Numbered from the stretch's first letter, positions 24,532 through 34,127 are shown. The stretch: DNA of 64,000 nt from JAXGMV01 sp040772085 (GCA_040772085.1 JAXGYU010000001.1:558001-622000); one strand, 5' to 3'. Numbers and translations: made by a program. The notes: a model not told the origin generated them from the sequence alone.

Positions 24532-25092
24532 TCAGGCGGGTTTGATGCATTTTATAAAACGCCAGGATGGCTCATGCACCGACTGCCTCTGACCATGCTG
24601 GTCGATGTAGGACCAGTTGCCTGGTTCCGAAGCAATGACGGAAAATCCGTTCTTTTTATAAAAGTTCTGTGCCTCGGGGTTGGCTTTCGCGACGTTCAGG
24701 GTCAGGAATGAAAAACCACGCTTGACGAGATCTTCCTCGACGACGTTCAGCATGCGCGTCCCCAGTCCGCGGTTACGAAACGCGGGCTTAATTCTGAACG
24801 CGAACAGGTATGCGTGAGTCCTGCCGTTCGCCAGTTCGCTGCGCGTCAACTCGAATTGCAGACACACCTGGCCGATGACGCCTGAGACAGGGCTGGCGGC
24901 AACCCAGATCAGCGCGAGCTTCGATACCATCCGCTGATAGGTTTCAGCGTATGTGTTTCTGAAGTGCGCGAATTCACCATTCCATTCCATCTGCGGCAAT
25001 TCTGCCGCGGTGATCGGTCTGATTTCGATTTGCTCGCGCTTAATGAGCGGGATTTGTGTCGTCTTTTCGTCAGCGTCAGCGGTTGCTTTCAT
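24532..25092 (-). CDS. GNAT family N-acetyltransferase
   Basis: Acetyl-CoA-dependent acetyltransferase fold, 186 aa. Acetyl-CoA-binding motif A is RIKPAFRNRGLGTRMLN (R-x2-G-x-G), followed by the second motif NPEAQNFYKKNGF. An N-terminal extension of ~60 residues precedes the core. The start overlaps the end of the CCA gene by 17 nt, so the two are probably co-expressed. Substrate unknown. Confidence 0.85.
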   Translation of the reverse strand: MKATADADEKTTQIPLIKREQIEIRPITAAELPQMEWNGEFAHFRNTYAETYQRMVSKLALIWVAASPVSGVIGQVCLQFELTRSELANGRTHAYLFAFRIKPAFRNRGLGTRMLNVVEEDLVKRGFSFLTLNVAKANPEAQNFYKKNGFSVIASEPGNWSYIDQHGQRQSVHEPSWRFIKCIKPA

Positions 25093-26449
25093 GGATGAGT
25101 TGATCCCTGATTTCGATTTCCTCTGCCTCAGAGGCGATATCCCCGTCGATCCAGGCTTCTCGCAGTGCGGTCAGGATCTGTCGGTAAACCGGACCTGGCG
25201 CAACCCCCAGCGCCTGCAGCGTGCCACCGGTAGTCAGCGGTTTCTTGTCGCGCCAATCTGTTACATAGCGATAAATTACCGATTTTGCCTCGTCGTTTTC
25301 CAATGTCGCGAAGACGTAAAACAGCGCCGCGCCGGCATAGTTATCAAGCGTGAATGCCGCCTTGCTTGGCGACATGGCTGCCAGCCGGGGGCTGATGTCA
25401 TCCAACTGTTTGGCAGCCAGGATAGCTGCCTTGATTTTGCTCGGCAATTTGAACTTGGCGCACAATTCAACCACGCGCGGCTCGGCCAGAGGCAGAAACC
25501 AGTTGGTATAACCCAGAATATGCTGCAAGTCATCCATGGACTCACCGTTCTGAAACACAGTAATGTCTGGCAGGGCGTTTTGCACCTGCTGCCAGCGGCG
25601 TAAATGCATTTCATTCCAGCTCAATGAAGGGTGGATTGAGAAAATCAGGTTCAGCGCCTGCAGGCGGTCCATAATGGCGGTCATTGATTTTTCAGCCATA
25701 ATCAGGTCAAATTCATGACGGATGCGCGACCCGCTGAGCAGGTGGATATAAGGCAGGGCTTCCTTCATCAGGCGCTGTGTGTTGCTATCTATGGTGAAGT
25801 TCAGGCGCTGCTCAAAGCGCACGGCGCGGAAGGCACGCGTCGGATCGTCGATGAATGAGCGATCATGCAGGACTTTGATTGTGCCTGACTGAATGTCTGG
25901 CAGGCCGCCAAATGGATCAAGAATTTCTCCGCGGTGTTTGCCATCGAGCCGGATCGCGACCGCGTTGATGCAGAAATCACGCCGGTAGAGGTCATCGGTG
26001 ATGTCAGAAAATGCTACCTCTGGCAGTACGGCAGGCTGCGGGTAAGTTTCACTGCGAGCGGTAATGAGATCGACGTGTTCCGGGAGATGTTGGGCAGTCA
26101 GGGCACGCTTGCCCGTGCCGCTTGCTTTTCGCAGGAGCGCGGGCTGGAGATCTTTGATGAACCATTTGGCGGTTCCGAAACGATTGTGTTTCTTCAGTTC
26201 ACCGCCATATTCAGCCGCCAGCTTCTTGCCGAAATTAATAGCATTGGATTCCAGCACCAGATCCAGATCAAGGATCGGTCTGCCGAGGATCAAATCGCGA
26301 GGCAGCCCGCCAACCAGATAGATGGCCTTCTTCTCGTCTTCCGCTTTGGAAACGATCAAAGACAACAGCTCACGCATGACAGGTGTGAGTTGTCTGTCTA
26401 ACCATTGGTCAGTTTCTTGCCGCGTTCGCGGCATGCTCCAGGATGTCAT
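25076..26449 (-). CDS. CCA-adding enzyme / poly(A) polymerase family
   Basis: Class II tRNA nucleotidyltransferase family, which builds or repairs the 3' CCA of tRNA. The head motif YLVGGLPRDLILGRPILDLD holds the GG-x2-RD and the D-x-D metal ligands; the neck region RDFCINAVAIRL and RAVRFEQRL follow. The C-terminal ~250 residues are helical. 457 aa is within range. Whether it adds CC, A, CCA or poly(A) cannot be told. Upstream TACAAT (minus, 26466-26461) is a possible -10. Confidence 0.85.
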   Translation of the reverse strand: MTSWSMPRTRQETDQWLDRQLTPVMRELLSLIVSKAEDEKKAIYLVGGLPRDLILGRPILDLDLVLESNAINFGKKLAAEYGGELKKHNRFGTAKWFIKDLQPALLRKASGTGKRALTAQHLPEHVDLITARSETYPQPAVLPEVAFSDITDDLYRRDFCINAVAIRLDGKHRGEILDPFGGLPDIQSGTIKVLHDRSFIDDPTRAFRAVRFEQRLNFTIDSNTQRLMKEALPYIHLLSGSRIRHEFDLIMAEKSMTAIMDRLQALNLIFSIHPSLSWNEMHLRRWQQVQNALPDITVFQNGESMDDLQHILGYTNWFLPLAEPRVVELCAKFKLPSKIKAAILAAKQLDDISPRLAAMSPSKAAFTLDNYAGAALFYVFATLENDEAKSVIYRYVTDWRDKKPLTTGGTLQALGVAPGPVYRQILTALREAWIDGDIASEAEEIEIRDQLIHESNR

Positions 26450-26533
26450 GTCAATCTTTTATTGTATTGCATCCTGGTCAATGCGAGGTAATTTCACCCT
26501 GAGATGATTACGCTTGCTTTGACTGGTTGGTGG

Positions 26534-28738
26534 CTATGCGGCTAGTTTGTACCAGCGCAAGGTTTGCGCGTTGATGGCAACGATAATGGTGCTGAGCGAC
26601 ATCAGAACGGCGCCTACAGCTGGCGATAGCAAGATGCCCCAAGGAACGAGAACACCAGCAGCCAACGGCAGCGCGATAACGTTGTAAGCCGCTGCCCAGA
26701 TCAAGTTCTGGGTCATCTTGCGATAACTTGCCTGGCTCAGATCAAAGATTTTTACCACATCCAGCGGATCACTTTTGACCAGGATAATGCCGGCTGATTC
26801 AATCGCGACATCCGTGCCGCTGCCAATCGCAATACCCACATCAGCAGTCGCGAGCGCCGGAGCGTCATTCACTCCATCACCGACCATAGCAACCGTTTTA
26901 CCCTGGCGTTTCAATTCTGCGATCTTCTTTTCCTTATCCTGGGGCAATACCTGCGCGAAGTAGGTGTCGATGCCGAGACTTCCAGAGACATCCTGAGCGA
27001 CAGCCTCACTGTCACCAGTCAGCATGGCAACCTGAATGCCCATCTCGTGCAGCTTCTGAATTGCTCTTTTGCTGGCTGGTCGAATCACATCTGCCAGTGC
27101 GATGGAGGCCAGCGCCTGCTTGTGATCACCGTCTTCTTCAATGAGGGTCACCACGGTCTGCCCGTGTTCGTTACTCTGTTGTTCGAATTTGGCCAGGGCT
27201 TCAGGAAGCTGAATCGTAAGCGCTTCCAGCAAGCGGGGACCGCCGATGTAATAAACTTTGTTCCCTAATTTCGCTCTGACACCCCTGCCTTTCAGCGCTT
27301 CAAAACTAGTGACCTCAGGCAGCACAAGATTTCTATTTTCCGCAGTTTTGCGAATGCCACGGGCGATTGTATGTTCGGAATCACCCTCGAACGCTGCTGT
27401 GAGCGCCAGCGCCTGATCCACTTCCATACCGCTGGTCGCGATTCCGACCACGCCGAATTCACCTTCGGTCAACGTGCCGGTTTTGTCGAAGACAATCATG
27501 TCAATTTCGCGGGCTTTTTCCAACGCCAGCCGGTCCCGAACCAGAATGCCGTTTTTCGCTCCCAGTGCTGTTGTGATCGCAACGACCAGGGGCACGGCTA
27601 GTCCCAACGCGTGCGGACAGGCAATGACCAGTACAGTAGCGACACGAGCGATTACCTCAGTATTGAACCCCTGCGCCAGCGTCCAGGCGATGGCTGTGAA
27701 GACTGCGACTGCAATCGAGATGTAGAACAGCCAGCCTGCGGCGCGGTCTGCCAGAACCTGCGTCCGGGATTTGCTTTTCTGAGCCTGGTCTACCAAACGC
27801 ATGATGCCAGCCAGCGCAGTCGCTTCGCCTACCGCGGTGATCTTGACCCGCAAACTGCCATCACCGTTGATGGTACCCGCGATCACCTTATCGCCAGCCT
27901 GCTTCCTCGCCGGTGTCGATTCTCCCGTCAGCATGGCTTCATTAACATCCGACTCACCGGTTTCAACGATGCCGTCAGCGGGGATACTCTCGCCTGGGCG
28001 GACGAGGACCAGGTCATCGCCGAACAAAGCGGAGACCGCTACCTTTTCTTCCCGGCCGTCGGGCAGAATGCGGTTGGCAGAATCTGGCATCAATCGCGCC
28101 AGCTCATTCAGCGCGCCGGAGGCCTGGCGAATACTGCGCATCTCGATCCAGTGCCCGAGCAACATGATATCGATCAATGTGACCAGTTCCCAGAAGAAGC
28201 CTGCGCCGGCCGGGATAAACAACGCTGCCAGACTGTAAACGAAGGCAACGGTGATGGCGAGCGAGATCAGGGTCATCATGCCGGGTTGTTTGTTCTTTAT
28301 TTCAGGTACTGCCATTTCGAGGAAGGGCAGACCGCCGTAGAAGAAGATGATTATTGAAAATACTGGCGTTATCCACGCGCTGCCCGGGAATATGGGTATG
28401 CGGAAACCCAACCAGGATTGAACCATCGGATCAAATAGTAAGACTGGGATTGATAGAAGCAGTGAAATCCAAAATTTCCTACGAAACAACTGCTCATGCC
28501 CGGTATGGTCAGTATGTGCGCCATGACCGGCATGCTCGCCGCTGTCGTGACCGGAGTGCACAGCTTGCGCTGCAGCCGTTTTCATGGCGGGTGCGTGCTG
28601 CCGAGTATGCTCATGATGGTCGTGTTGGTGATGTTCGTGCCCGCTCTGACGTGCCTTAGGCTCAGGCAGTGACTGATGCTTATGCTGATCGCTTTCCTCA
28701 AGCTGATCAGCGTGTTCATGCGTCGTATGGTTTTTCAC
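26534..28738 (-). CDS. Heavy-metal P-type ATPase, CopB-like
   Basis: Membrane ATPase exporting a transition metal. The N-terminus (~75 residues) is a His-rich soluble segment (many H, HEHHQHDHHEHT). The membrane metal motif is CPH (VIACPHALGL), typical of the CopB (P1B-3) copper branch instead of CPC. Phosphorylation DKTGTLTEG, MLTGDS and VGDGVNDAPAL motifs are intact. GTG 28738 is chosen because AGGAGG lies 6 nt upstream on the minus strand; an ATG six codons earlier would place that ribosome site inside the gene. Confidence 0.92.
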   Translation of the reverse strand: MKNHTTHEHADQLEESDQHKHQSLPEPKARQSGHEHHQHDHHEHTRQHAPAMKTAAAQAVHSGHDSGEHAGHGAHTDHTGHEQLFRRKFWISLLLSIPVLLFDPMVQSWLGFRIPIFPGSAWITPVFSIIIFFYGGLPFLEMAVPEIKNKQPGMMTLISLAITVAFVYSLAALFIPAGAGFFWELVTLIDIMLLGHWIEMRSIRQASGALNELARLMPDSANRILPDGREEKVAVSALFGDDLVLVRPGESIPADGIVETGESDVNEAMLTGESTPARKQAGDKVIAGTINGDGSLRVKITAVGEATALAGIMRLVDQAQKSKSRTQVLADRAAGWLFYISIAVAVFTAIAWTLAQGFNTEVIARVATVLVIACPHALGLAVPLVVAITTALGAKNGILVRDRLALEKAREIDMIVFDKTGTLTEGEFGVVGIATSGMEVDQALALTAAFEGDSEHTIARGIRKTAENRNLVLPEVTSFEALKGRGVRAKLGNKVYYIGGPRLLEALTIQLPEALAKFEQQSNEHGQTVVTLIEEDGDHKQALASIALADVIRPASKRAIQKLHEMGIQVAMLTGDSEAVAQDVSGSLGIDTYFAQVLPQDKEKKIAELKRQGKTVAMVGDGVNDAPALATADVGIAIGSGTDVAIESAGIILVKSDPLDVVKIFDLSQASYRKMTQNLIWAAAYNVIALPLAAGVLVPWGILLSPAVGAVLMSLSTIIVAINAQTLRWYKLAA

Positions 28739-28797
28739 AATAATCCTCCTAATCATCCACCAGTAATCGGGGCAAAATCAACGCTACCCTTATCCCT

Positions 28798-28825
28798 ATT
28801 CTAGGAAAGATTGTGGTCAAGTCAA
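28798..28825 (-). promoter_or_regulatory. Promoter of metal ATPase gene
   Basis: Minus strand: TTGACT (28825-28820), 16-bp spacer, TAGAAT (28803-28798). A leader of about 55 nt separates it from the GTG start. No CsoR or CopY consensus site was recognised. Confidence 0.5.
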
Positions 28826-28855
28826 GCGCGCCTCGGTCATATGTGTAAAAAACAT

Positions 28856-28890
28856 AAAAACCGGACATCCCATTTGATGAGACATCCGGT
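28856..28890 (-). terminator. Terminator of Ig-like lipoprotein gene
   Basis: On the minus strand CCGGATGTCTCAT pairs with ATGGGATGTCCGG (13 bp with wobble pairs) around a 3-nt loop, followed by a U-rich tail (28860-28856). Positioned 25 nt after the stop. Confidence 0.7.
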
Positions 28891-28915
28891 TAGCTTCACA
28901 ACAAACTGATGATGT

Positions 28916-30109
28916 TTATCGCCAGATATTCGGCCACATCCAGAACGCGCGGTCCTCCGCGGAGCTGCCATTATTCCTGACAACCAATTTCATCTGCACC
29001 GCGCTGCCCGCGAACTGGCTCAGGTCGGCATCCACTTCATCCACGTAGGCGTCCATAGTATGACCCCACTTGCCCAGCAGGGTTTCCTTGCCATCAACAA
29101 CGCCATAGAGTTCAAAGTCGACATCGCAGCCGCGGTTGCCATCAAGGCAGCCGATGGTGGAGCGGAAGTGATCACCAGTGTTGACCTGGAAAGGCGGGAA
29201 GATGCCCATGATATAGCCGCCTTCACCGTCGCTGGGGATCATGACGATGGTTGGCAAGGTCTTCCTGACGCTGCCTTCAATCGTTGGCGCGTTATTCTGT
29301 GAAACGGAGCCGGTGCTGAAATTGTCGATGTTCGGACACGTGATCGGTCCCGATTTGGTCTCCCAACTGGCGCTGCAGGTGTTGTTGCCCAGATCGTAGG
29401 CAATGTTGGAGCCCGCACGTCTGGTGAGTTCATCGACGGTGATTTTCACCCACATCGTGCCTTTGCCTTCCGCACCAATGCCGAAGGTCTCACCGTTTTC
29501 AGCTTTCAATTGCCAGAAGCCGGTATAAGCTTCCTTCACAGCGGGTGCCGTCATACTGACCGAGACGTCAATCGTGTCGCCTGGCTTGACGTCCCTGCTC
29601 AGCATCACTTGTGAGGCAGCACCAAGCTGGGCGGAACCGGCGAATATGAACGCGGTTTTTGTCGTCCAGGTGCAGGTGCCGATATTCTTCAGCCGCCAGG
29701 TTTTGACAAATTTAGCGTTAGGCTCGATGACCGTGCCGTCAGGAATGGTCACGTCGCCGACGAATTCTGCCCAGTTGCATTTTGTTCCCTTGGCGCCGGC
29801 TGGCAACGGCGTGAAGACCGGCGTGGCTTGCAGCTCGGCTGTCGGCTCTGATTGGAGCGTCGCGGCTGCTGCTACTTCGCTGGCTAGCTGGGTGATTTGC
29901 GCTTCCATCGTCGCCACAGACCACTGCGTTAGTTGCGCCTGCATGGTGTAGGCAGCGAAGGTTTGCCCCAGACCCGGGACTGGCTCGTTGGGGTCTACGG
30001 TTGGCTGAGGCGTGCAGGCTGAAATAAGCAGCAGACCTGTCATGACCAAAATGAGGAACCTTGCCCACCCAAGGGAGGGCGATTTTTTATTATTGTCAGA
30101 TTTTTTCAT
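28916..30109 (-). CDS. Lipoprotein with NBR1-type Ig-like domain
   Basis: Surface lipoprotein: signal peptide and lipobox ending at Cys32 (LLLISAC). Residues ~115-225 match the Ig-like domain first named from NBR1 (VKTWRLKNIGTCTWTTKTAF; FWQLKAENGETFGIG), which is frequent in exported proteins of Anaerolineae. A second beta-rich domain (~255-397) with Cys pairs follows and resembles carbohydrate-binding modules in outline. ATG 30109 is chosen over TTG 30133 because AAGGAC lies between them. Ligand unknown. Confidence 0.8.
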   Translation of the reverse strand: MKKSDNNKKSPSLGWARFLILVMTGLLLISACTPQPTVDPNEPVPGLGQTFAAYTMQAQLTQWSVATMEAQITQLASEVAAAATLQSEPTAELQATPVFTPLPAGAKGTKCNWAEFVGDVTIPDGTVIEPNAKFVKTWRLKNIGTCTWTTKTAFIFAGSAQLGAASQVMLSRDVKPGDTIDVSVSMTAPAVKEAYTGFWQLKAENGETFGIGAEGKGTMWVKITVDELTRRAGSNIAYDLGNNTCSASWETKSGPITCPNIDNFSTGSVSQNNAPTIEGSVRKTLPTIVMIPSDGEGGYIMGIFPPFQVNTGDHFRSTIGCLDGNRGCDVDFELYGVVDGKETLLGKWGHTMDAYVDEVDADLSQFAGSAVQMKLVVRNNGSSAEDRAFWMWPNIWR

Positions 30110-30383
30110 ACTCTGAATAGTCCTTATTCTCAATTAATCCCTGCGTAAAAAATTCACAATTCGTACCAGTATCCCATTCTTTGGTAACTGACCGAGCGGA
30201 CTTATCGCTCAGCAGGCGCTGGAATTTCTACCTTGAAAAATTCAGTATAACATTGCCCGAAGTCTGGAAAACACCCTTTTTTTGTCCATTCGCTGCGTGT
30301 GTCTACTGGTCATTTCCGAACCAAACTCTAGAAGGTAACGACATTATCACACCTAAGCGGTGGTTGCTGGTGATCAACGTTGT
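30110..30383. other. Intergenic region upstream of metA
   Basis: About 275 bp with no supported gene. A small hairpin GAGCG/CGCTC is present near 30192-30208. I looked for a SAM-binding riboswitch because metA follows, and did not recognise one. Confidence 0.5.
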
Positions 30384-30389
30384 TATAAT
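30381..30389 (+). promoter_or_regulatory. Extended -10 promoter of metA
   Basis: TGTTATAAT is a perfect extended -10. Transcription should start at about 30396-30398, leaving a leader of only ~14 nt that contains GAGG as ribosome site before ATG 30411. Confidence 0.6.
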
Positions 30390-30410
30390 CACGCCTCATG
30401 AGGTCAGCCA

Positions 30411-31334
30411 ATGCCAGTTAATATACCGAACGATTTACCCGCAGGAAAAATTCTTCAATCCGAAGACATCTTCGTCATGAGTGATGATCGCGCGCGCCAT
30501 CAGGATATCCGGCCGCTCGAACTATTGATCCTGAACCTGATGCCTACAAAACTGATCACCGAAGCACAATTGCTACGTTTGCTGGGTAACACGCCCTTAC
30601 AGGTAAATATCACCTTGATGCACATGCAAAGCCACACCAGTAAAAATACGCCGCCAGAACACTTGCTGGCGTTCTATCGCACCTTCAATGAAATTTCTCA
30701 TTTGAATTTTGACGGTATGATCATCACCGGCGCGCCGATTGAGCACTTGCCGTTCGAAGAGGTGAATTACTGGCCGGAACTGGTGGATGTGCTCGAATGG
30801 CGCAAGGAACACGTTTTCTCGGCCTTCTTCATCTGCTGGGGTGCCCAGGCAGCTTTGTATCATTACCACGGTGTCCCCAAATTTCCTTTGGAGCAGAAAA
30901 TGTTCGGCATCTTCCCGCATCGCGTGCTGAGACCGAATGTCAAGCTGCTGCGCGGCTTCGATGAAACGTTTAACGCTCCAGTATCACGCCATACCGAAAA
31001 TCGGCTCGAGGACGTAGAGAAAGTTGAGGCTCTTGAAACCCTTGCTGTTTCAGATGCGGCGGGGTTGTATCTGATGAAGTCCAGGGATGACAGGGATGTA
31101 TTCGTCACTGGTCACTCAGAGTATGACCCTGACACGCTGAATAATGAATACCAGCGTGACCGCCTGCGGGGGCAAAATATTCAGGTCCCTTATAATTATT
31201 TCAAGGACGACGATCCGCAGCAGAAACCAGTAGTCAGTTGGCGCGCGCATGCGAATTTGCTTTATTCAAACTGGCTGAACTATTACGTCTATCAGGAAAC
31301 ACCGTACGACATCAGCAGAATTCAAGCTCCCTGA
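30411..31334 (+). CDS. metA: Homoserine O-acetyltransferase (MetA family)
   Basis: First committed step of methionine synthesis: acylation of homoserine. The catalytic Cys142 (FFICWGAQAAL) and the His/Glu pair (VTGHSEYD) are present. Residue 111 is Glu (GAPIEHLPFEEVNYW). In MetA enzymes Gly at this position marks succinyl-CoA users and Glu marks acetyl-CoA users, so acetyl-CoA is predicted despite the family name. 307 aa is normal. The MFS gene begins 7 nt downstream. Confidence 0.93.
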   Translation: MPVNIPNDLPAGKILQSEDIFVMSDDRARHQDIRPLELLILNLMPTKLITEAQLLRLLGNTPLQVNITLMHMQSHTSKNTPPEHLLAFYRTFNEISHLNFDGMIITGAPIEHLPFEEVNYWPELVDVLEWRKEHVFSAFFICWGAQAALYHYHGVPKFPLEQKMFGIFPHRVLRPNVKLLRGFDETFNAPVSRHTENRLEDVEKVEALETLAVSDAAGLYLMKSRDDRDVFVTGHSEYDPDTLNNEYQRDRLRGQNIQVPYNYFKDDDPQQKPVVSWRAHANLLYSNWLNYYVYQETPYDISRIQAP

Positions 31335-31341
31335 GGTGCAA

Positions 31342-32694
31342 ATGCGTCAGTCACAGCGCAGCTCGAAACGAACATTGGTTGCCCTTGGTTTTGGCTATCT
31401 GATTGACCAGGGTGAAGCCCAAGCCATGAGCGTGCTATCACCCATCATCCAGCAGGTATTCAATGTCAGCTTCACGATGCTAGGCTGGATGACAACACTG
31501 CGCAATATTGCCCAGACCGTCAGCGCGCCGCTCTGGGGCTATGCCGCTGATAAATTCTCCCGGAAAAAAGTGATGATCTTTGGCACAGGCATCTGGGGCA
31601 TCTGGACAGCTCTGGTCGGACTGATGCCATCCTTCCAGTCAATTCTCGTCATCCGTGTAATCTCTGGTCTGGGTCTGGGCGCCTTGATGCCGGCTACATT
31701 TTCTCTCCTCGGCGACCATTACGAGCAGTCCAAGCGTGGTCGAGCGTTAGGATTCATCGGGTTGATCGGTCTGCTGGGAACCGTTCTCGGTGTGCTGGCA
31801 CTGGGTTTTGTTGCCAATCCTGAGCAATGGCGTTATGGATTTATCGGTCTGGGCGCCGCGTCCATCCTTTCTGGCATCATCATCTGGTTATTTGTAGAAG
31901 AGCCCCCACGCGGGGCTGCGGAGCCGGAACTGGCGGGGCTGATCAATTATGAAACATCCAGCCGCTACTCGATTCGCTGGCAGGACATGTTCAGCACGCT
32001 GAAAATCCCAACCATCTGGGCAGCCATTTTACAAGGCATCACCGGCACAATGCCGTGGGTGGTGATGGGCTCCTACTTCATCAACTGGATGGTGAAGGAG
32101 CTAGGCTATGCCAATGAGATCACGCTCGACAACACCGCCGGCAGCGCGCCGCTGATTTTCGCGGCTATCGTGGTAGGCGCTGCGATCAGCAACCTGATGG
32201 GCGGTTACATTGGTGATTATGCTGAGAAGATCAGTCCACGGTATGGTCGTACGGTCATCGGACAATTTTCAGTCTTCTCTGGCGTTCCCCTGATGTATCT
32301 TCTGCTGACGCAGGCGAAGGATATGAACTTCTGGCAGATGTTCGGGCTGGCGTTCTTCACCGCGCTCATGATCGGCTGGCCGGGTCGCGGTTCCAAGGAG
32401 CCGATGATGCAAGCTGTCGTGATGCCCGAGATGCGCTCGAGCGCTTATGCCATCGTCAACCTGATCGAGGGCGGGCTGTCGGCATTCTCAGGTCTGATCG
32501 CCGGCGCGCTGATCGACAGTATCGGCTTCACACCTGCGCTGGTCTGGACTATTCCATTTCCCTGGCTCATCTGTGGCATCCTCTTTTCAATGTTCTATTT
32601 CACCTATCCGCGTGACGCACAGGAGATAAAGCAAAAGCTTGCCATTCGTCGCAACGAACTGCAAGCTTCGGCTGATTCCAACTCAATTCAATAA
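31342..32694 (+). CDS. Major facilitator superfamily transporter
   Basis: Twelve-helix secondary transporter, 450 aa. The loop between helices 2 and 3 carries APLWGYAADKFSRKKVMIFG, close to the MFS G-x3-D-[RK]-x-G-[RK]-[RK] signature. A central loop of ~40 residues (PRGAAEPELAGLINYETSSR) splits the halves. ATG 31342 is preferred to GTG 31336 for spacing from GAGGTG. Co-transcription with metA is likely; the substrate, perhaps an amino acid or related metabolite, is not shown by the sequence. Confidence 0.85.
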   Translation: MRQSQRSSKRTLVALGFGYLIDQGEAQAMSVLSPIIQQVFNVSFTMLGWMTTLRNIAQTVSAPLWGYAADKFSRKKVMIFGTGIWGIWTALVGLMPSFQSILVIRVISGLGLGALMPATFSLLGDHYEQSKRGRALGFIGLIGLLGTVLGVLALGFVANPEQWRYGFIGLGAASILSGIIIWLFVEEPPRGAAEPELAGLINYETSSRYSIRWQDMFSTLKIPTIWAAILQGITGTMPWVVMGSYFINWMVKELGYANEITLDNTAGSAPLIFAAIVVGAAISNLMGGYIGDYAEKISPRYGRTVIGQFSVFSGVPLMYLLLTQAKDMNFWQMFGLAFFTALMIGWPGRGSKEPMMQAVVMPEMRSSAYAIVNLIEGGLSAFSGLIAGALIDSIGFTPALVWTIPFPWLICGILFSMFYFTYPRDAQEIKQKLAIRRNELQASADSNSIQ

Positions 32695-32702
32695 GCACAA
32701 GA

Positions 32703-33072
32703 TCAGGTAAGTCTATAAGCCGCATTCTGTCCGGCATTTCTGCCTGTATGACCATCTCTCTCGACGATGCGTCTCCGCATCGTTCTAGCAGCCTACCCGA
32801 ATCCTCCTTCCGAAGAAGCGCGACGGGCAGCCGCTACCTTGCGGTAAGGATCCTGCTTGGCCTTGCTCCGGATGGGGGTTGCCTGGCTGACGCATTGCTG
32901 CGTCACCGGTGGTCTCTTACACCACCATTTCACCCTTGGCTCTCGCGAGCCGGTATGTTTCTGTGGCCCTGTCCAGCAGATTGCTCCGCTCCGGGTGTTA
33001 TCCGGCATCCTGCCCAGTGGAGTGCGGACTTTCCTCGACTGGCTGGCAGCCGCGGTCATCCGACTTACCTGA
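32703..33072 (-). ncRNA. rnpB: RNase P RNA, bacterial class A
   Basis: Catalytic RNA that trims tRNA 5' leaders. On the minus strand the conserved GAGGAAAGTCCG (33036-33025), ACAGAA and, near the 3' end, TAGACTTACC motifs occur in order. The P1 helix is formed by TCAGGTAAGTC at the 5' end (33072-33062) and GACTTACCTGA at the 3' end (32713-32703), which sets the ends. About 370 nt. Open frames across this stretch on either strand are spurious. Confidence 0.95.
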
Positions 33073-33079
33073 CGATATG

Positions 33080-33108
33080 ATGATACCTGTTCGCGGAAAG
33101 GGTGTCAA
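33080..33108 (-). promoter_or_regulatory. rnpB promoter
   Basis: Minus strand: TTGACA (33108-33103), 17-bp spacer, TATCAT (33085-33080). The predicted start, near 33073, agrees with the 5' end set independently by the P1 helix. Confidence 0.88.
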
Positions 33109-33132
33109 ACAATGAATCGGTTGCCGTGCTAA

Positions 33133-34083
33133 CTAGATAGAGGTTATATCATCTTCCAAACTGAAAACCAGGTTTATATACCCTTTACCAGGATCTGATT
33201 CACTTCGAATGACTCTGTAACCAGTCCTCTGGCAAATTACATCTACGGCGTTACCAGTGAAGAAAAATAGGTGAAAACGCGTGAACTCATAGGCATATTC
33301 ATAGCAAGCGGTTGAGTGTGCGACCAGAACCTTACTGTTGCGCAACAATGGTTTGAGAGCTTCAAAATGCGCAATGGGGTCCTGCAGGTGCTCAATCAGA
33401 TTATTTGTGAAAATTCCGTCGTATTTCTGGCCCTCAACTTCCATAAAATCATTGAGGATGAAAGGGGATTGTGAGGGGGCAAACGGTTCGTATCCCCAAA
33501 TATCATAGCCATCATCCCGTAAATAGTCGATCGTTTTAGACCATGAACCACAGCCAAAATTAAGATACTTCCCCGATTTTGTTGGCTTGAGGGAATTAAA
33601 CGCACGGAGCTCCAACTCGGTGCTATCGCCTTCGGTGTAGACATAGTAATGCCGCTTGTATTCTTCCGACAGTTCAAGAGGGTCCATATTGAGAATTTTT
33701 AACGGTCCGAATATGCATCCACAATTGGGACAGATAAATCGAATCAGCACGCCGCCCCCAAAAGCACACCGGGAAGTGATTTGCTCATAGGTTCCTTTTA
33801 GTGCAGAATGGCCACAAATCCTGCAGGCGAGGGTATGATCGTCAGAAAAACGGATCTGATCGAGTGTGTCCAGAATTTCCCACTTCAATGCAATTCTATC
33901 CCGCACCAAGCGTTTCTCCATTGCAAGTAACGGCTGCGCTTGCCCTGGTGTTAGCCCGCCACCCGCTTCGAGAAATTCAACGGTATTCAGGAGTGCCTTG
34001 ATTTGCTCGTTCGCTGCATTCAAGCTTCCAAGCGAAGTCAATCGCAGTTTAGGTAAAAATTTTTTTATGATAGTTCGCTTCAC
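33133..34083 (-). CDS. Zn-ribbon class I SAM methyltransferase
   Basis: 316 aa. The N-terminal ~80 residues are helical, followed by a zinc ribbon (Cys87, Cys90, Cys118, Cys121) and a Rossmann methyltransferase domain with motif I YLNFGCGSWSK and motif II acidic Glu (WGYEPF). This domain order is seen in methyltransferases of surface-sugar loci, but no sugar genes lie nearby and the acceptor is unknown. Base composition is visibly more AT-rich than its neighbours, suggesting transfer. GTG start with AAGGTG upstream. Confidence 0.75.
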   Translation of the reverse strand: MKRTIIKKFLPKLRLTSLGSLNAANEQIKALLNTVEFLEAGGGLTPGQAQPLLAMEKRLVRDRIALKWEILDTLDQIRFSDDHTLACRICGHSALKGTYEQITSRCAFGGGVLIRFICPNCGCIFGPLKILNMDPLELSEEYKRHYYVYTEGDSTELELRAFNSLKPTKSGKYLNFGCGSWSKTIDYLRDDGYDIWGYEPFAPSQSPFILNDFMEVEGQKYDGIFTNNLIEHLQDPIAHFEALKPLLRNSKVLVAHSTACYEYAYEFTRFHLFFFTGNAVDVICQRTGYRVIRSESDPGKGYINLVFSLEDDITSI

Positions 34084-34127
34084 TTTTCACCTTGTCTTTA
34101 TTGTCCCGTTAGCCTTCTGTTAGACGA

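Noticed and set aside
30110..30410. Possible SAM riboswitch before metA
   Set aside because: No SAM-I or SAM-II type core was recognised, and the promoter leaves only about 14 nt of leader.
32748..33080. Open frames on both strands between the MFS and methyltransferase genes
   Set aside because: They lie across rnpB, whose conserved motifs, P1 pairing and promoter fit the minus strand.
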